From assembly GCA_016210425.1 (NCBI GenBank), contig JACQUE010000202.1, positions 1-6,103 on the forward strand: 6,103 bases of DNA, in the 5' to 3' direction. Shown in pieces: positions 5,746 through 6,103 of this stretch (positions are counted from its first letter, which is position 1; each line of letters begins with the position of its first letter). Both the position numbers and the translations under genes were made by a program. The notes beneath the pieces are model-generated. The model was not told where the DNA came from, made no database searches, and worked only from the letters and a program-made list of their open reading frames with translations. The DNA comes from Chloroflexota bacterium (GTDB lineage Bacteria > Chloroflexota > Dehalococcoidia > JACQUE01).

Positions 5746-5783
5746 AGGTGTTTGCCGCAGGGCCAGGTGTTTGCCGCAGGGCC
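5746..5783. repeat. 19-bp perfect tandem duplication upstream of tRNA-Pro
   Basis: AGGTGTTTGCCGCAGGGCC occurs at 5746-5764 and 5765-5783 with no difference. The second copy supplies the TTGCCG used as the -35 of the tRNA promoter; the first carries the same hexamer 19 bases upstream. Perfect identity suggests a recent slippage event. Confidence 0.95.
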
Positions 5784-5800
5784 AAGCCTTCGTTTATAAT
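5771..5800 (+). promoter_or_regulatory. Promoter of tRNA-Pro
   Basis: A perfect -10 TATAAT lies at 5795-5800. TTGCCG (5771-5776) is an acceptable -35, matching at four of six bases with an 18-base spacer. Transcription should begin just before the tRNA at about 5807, and may continue into the membrane-protein gene 37 bases further on. Confidence 0.75.
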
Positions 5801-5809
5801 GAGCGTTAG

Positions 5810-5884
5810 CGGGGTGTAGCTCAGCTTGGTTAGAGCGCTGCGTTCGGGACGCAGAGGCCGGCAGTTCAAGTCTGCCCACCCCGA
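5810..5884 (+). tRNA. tRNA-Pro, anticodon CGG
   Basis: A full 75-base cloverleaf can be drawn. The acceptor CGGGGTG (5810-5816) pairs with CACCCCG (5877-5883), and A5884 is the discriminator. The D stem is GCTC/GAGC. The anticodon stem CTGCG (5838-5842) pairs with CGCAG (5850-5854) around the loop TTCGGGA. The T stem GGCAG/CTGCC encloses TTCAAGT. The anticodon CGG (5845-5847) reads CCG proline codons, and the TTCGGGA loop is typical of bacterial proline tRNAs. The variable loop is short (AGGCC). CCA is not encoded; GATTT follows, so CCA must be added enzymatically. Confidence 0.96.
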
Positions 5885-5890
5885 GATTTC

Positions 5891-5916
5891 CCAACCCCCA
5901 TAGTAGAAAAGGTTGG
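5891..5916 (+). other. Small inverted repeat between tRNA and next gene
   Basis: CCAACC (5891-5896) pairs perfectly with GGTTGG (5911-5916) across a 14-base loop. The right arm takes up the G residues of the AAGG ribosome site (5909-5912) of the following gene. It has no T-tract, so it is unlikely to be a terminator; it may only mark the tRNA 3' processing region. Confidence 0.35.
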
Positions 5917-5921
5917 TCCGA

Positions 5922-6103
5922 ATGGAACTACAACAGATATTGAGGCTCCTGGCAGGCATCGCCGGCGCCTACCTGACCATCCTCTTCCTGGGCATCGTCT
6001 TCTGGACCTACCGCGACATCCGCTCGCGCACCCGCGATGGCCTGGTGCAGTTCTTCAACGTGGCCATCGTCTTCATCTTCAACATCCCCGGCCTCTTCAT
6101 CTA
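5922..6103 (+). CDS. Small membrane protein, partial, cut by the window end
   Basis: ATG 5922 opens a frame that stays open to the last base: 60 complete codons and part of the next, with no stop. The N-terminus (MELQQILRLLAG) leads into a hydrophobic segment at about residues 8-28. A charged loop, TYRDIRSRTRDG, follows at about 29-40, then a second hydrophobic segment ending in NIPGLFI. The pattern of two helices around a (F/Y)RDIRSR.RD loop and a closing PGL matches a conserved Chloroflexota membrane protein that usually carries zinc-ribbon cysteines further on. That C-terminal part lies outside the window, so the assignment is from memory. The ribosome site AAGG (5909-5912) is weak. The gene lies 37 bases after tRNA-Pro and may be cotranscribed. 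Strong GC bias at third codon positions supports real coding. Confidence 0.75.
   Translation, partial: MELQQILRLLAGIAGAYLTILFLGIVFWTYRDIRSRTRDGLVQFFNVAIVFIFNIPGLFI

Noticed and set aside
4082..5783. Tandem repeats at 4082-4114 and 5746-5783 as CRISPR or iteron arrays
   Set aside because: Each has only two full adjacent units with no spacers, and no cas or replication gene is present.
5720..5959. 79-aa minus-strand frame with GWADLNCRPLRPERSALTKLSYTP-like content
   Set aside because: This is the well-known false protein made by reading a tRNA gene antisense; it covers tRNA-Pro exactly.

Overview
This window looks like an ordinary chromosomal stretch from a free-living, fairly GC-rich bacterium, probably a member of the Chloroflexota (Dehalococcoidia or a relative). 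That placement is tentative. It rests on three things: the partial membrane protein at the right end, which resembles a conserved Chloroflexota family; the cell-surface protein with repeated 'VQN.G..PTKV' beta-sandwich modules, a style common in that phylum; and a tRNA gene without an encoded CCA. I used no database, so family names come from recognised motifs.

Layout, left to right. Bases 1-235 hold no convincing gene, but they contain a palindromic interspersed repeat (63-153) that is often mis-translated as a small protein. At 236-685 is a pentapeptide-repeat protein with a perfect Shine-Dalgarno. It ends just before a strong hairpin (711-737), which it shares as a convergent terminator with a long minus-strand gene (2494 to 761) for a GT-C fold, family-39-like membrane glycosyltransferase. 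A 274-base AT-rich divergent intergenic region follows (2495-2768). It is the densest regulatory stretch in the window: a 29-bp near-perfect palindrome, three TATCTTA-type elements, a possible minus-strand promoter inside the palindrome, and a very good plus-strand promoter. That plus-strand promoter drives an MFS efflux-type transporter (2769-4073) with an unusual Met/Gly-rich N-terminal tail.

A 138-base gap (4074-4211) holds a 15-bp tandem duplication, a probable promoter, and a possible 20-codon leader ORF that overlaps the next start codon through a hairpin covering the Shine-Dalgarno. Next is a membrane-anchored surface protein with four beta-sandwich modules (4212-5729). A 19-bp tandem duplication then leads into a clear promoter and tRNA-Pro(CGG) (5810-5884). 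The window ends inside a small membrane protein gene (5922 to beyond 6103).

The genes do not form an obvious pathway. The glycosyltransferase, exporter and surface protein are all envelope functions, but they are divergent or have separate promoters, so a functional link is only a guess. I do not see a clearly new multi-gene system. The parts most worth a second look are the divergent control region, the leader ORF with its hairpin-masked ribosome binding site, the 15-bp direct repeats flanking the transporter and its control region, and the coil-length periodicity in the pentapeptide gene.
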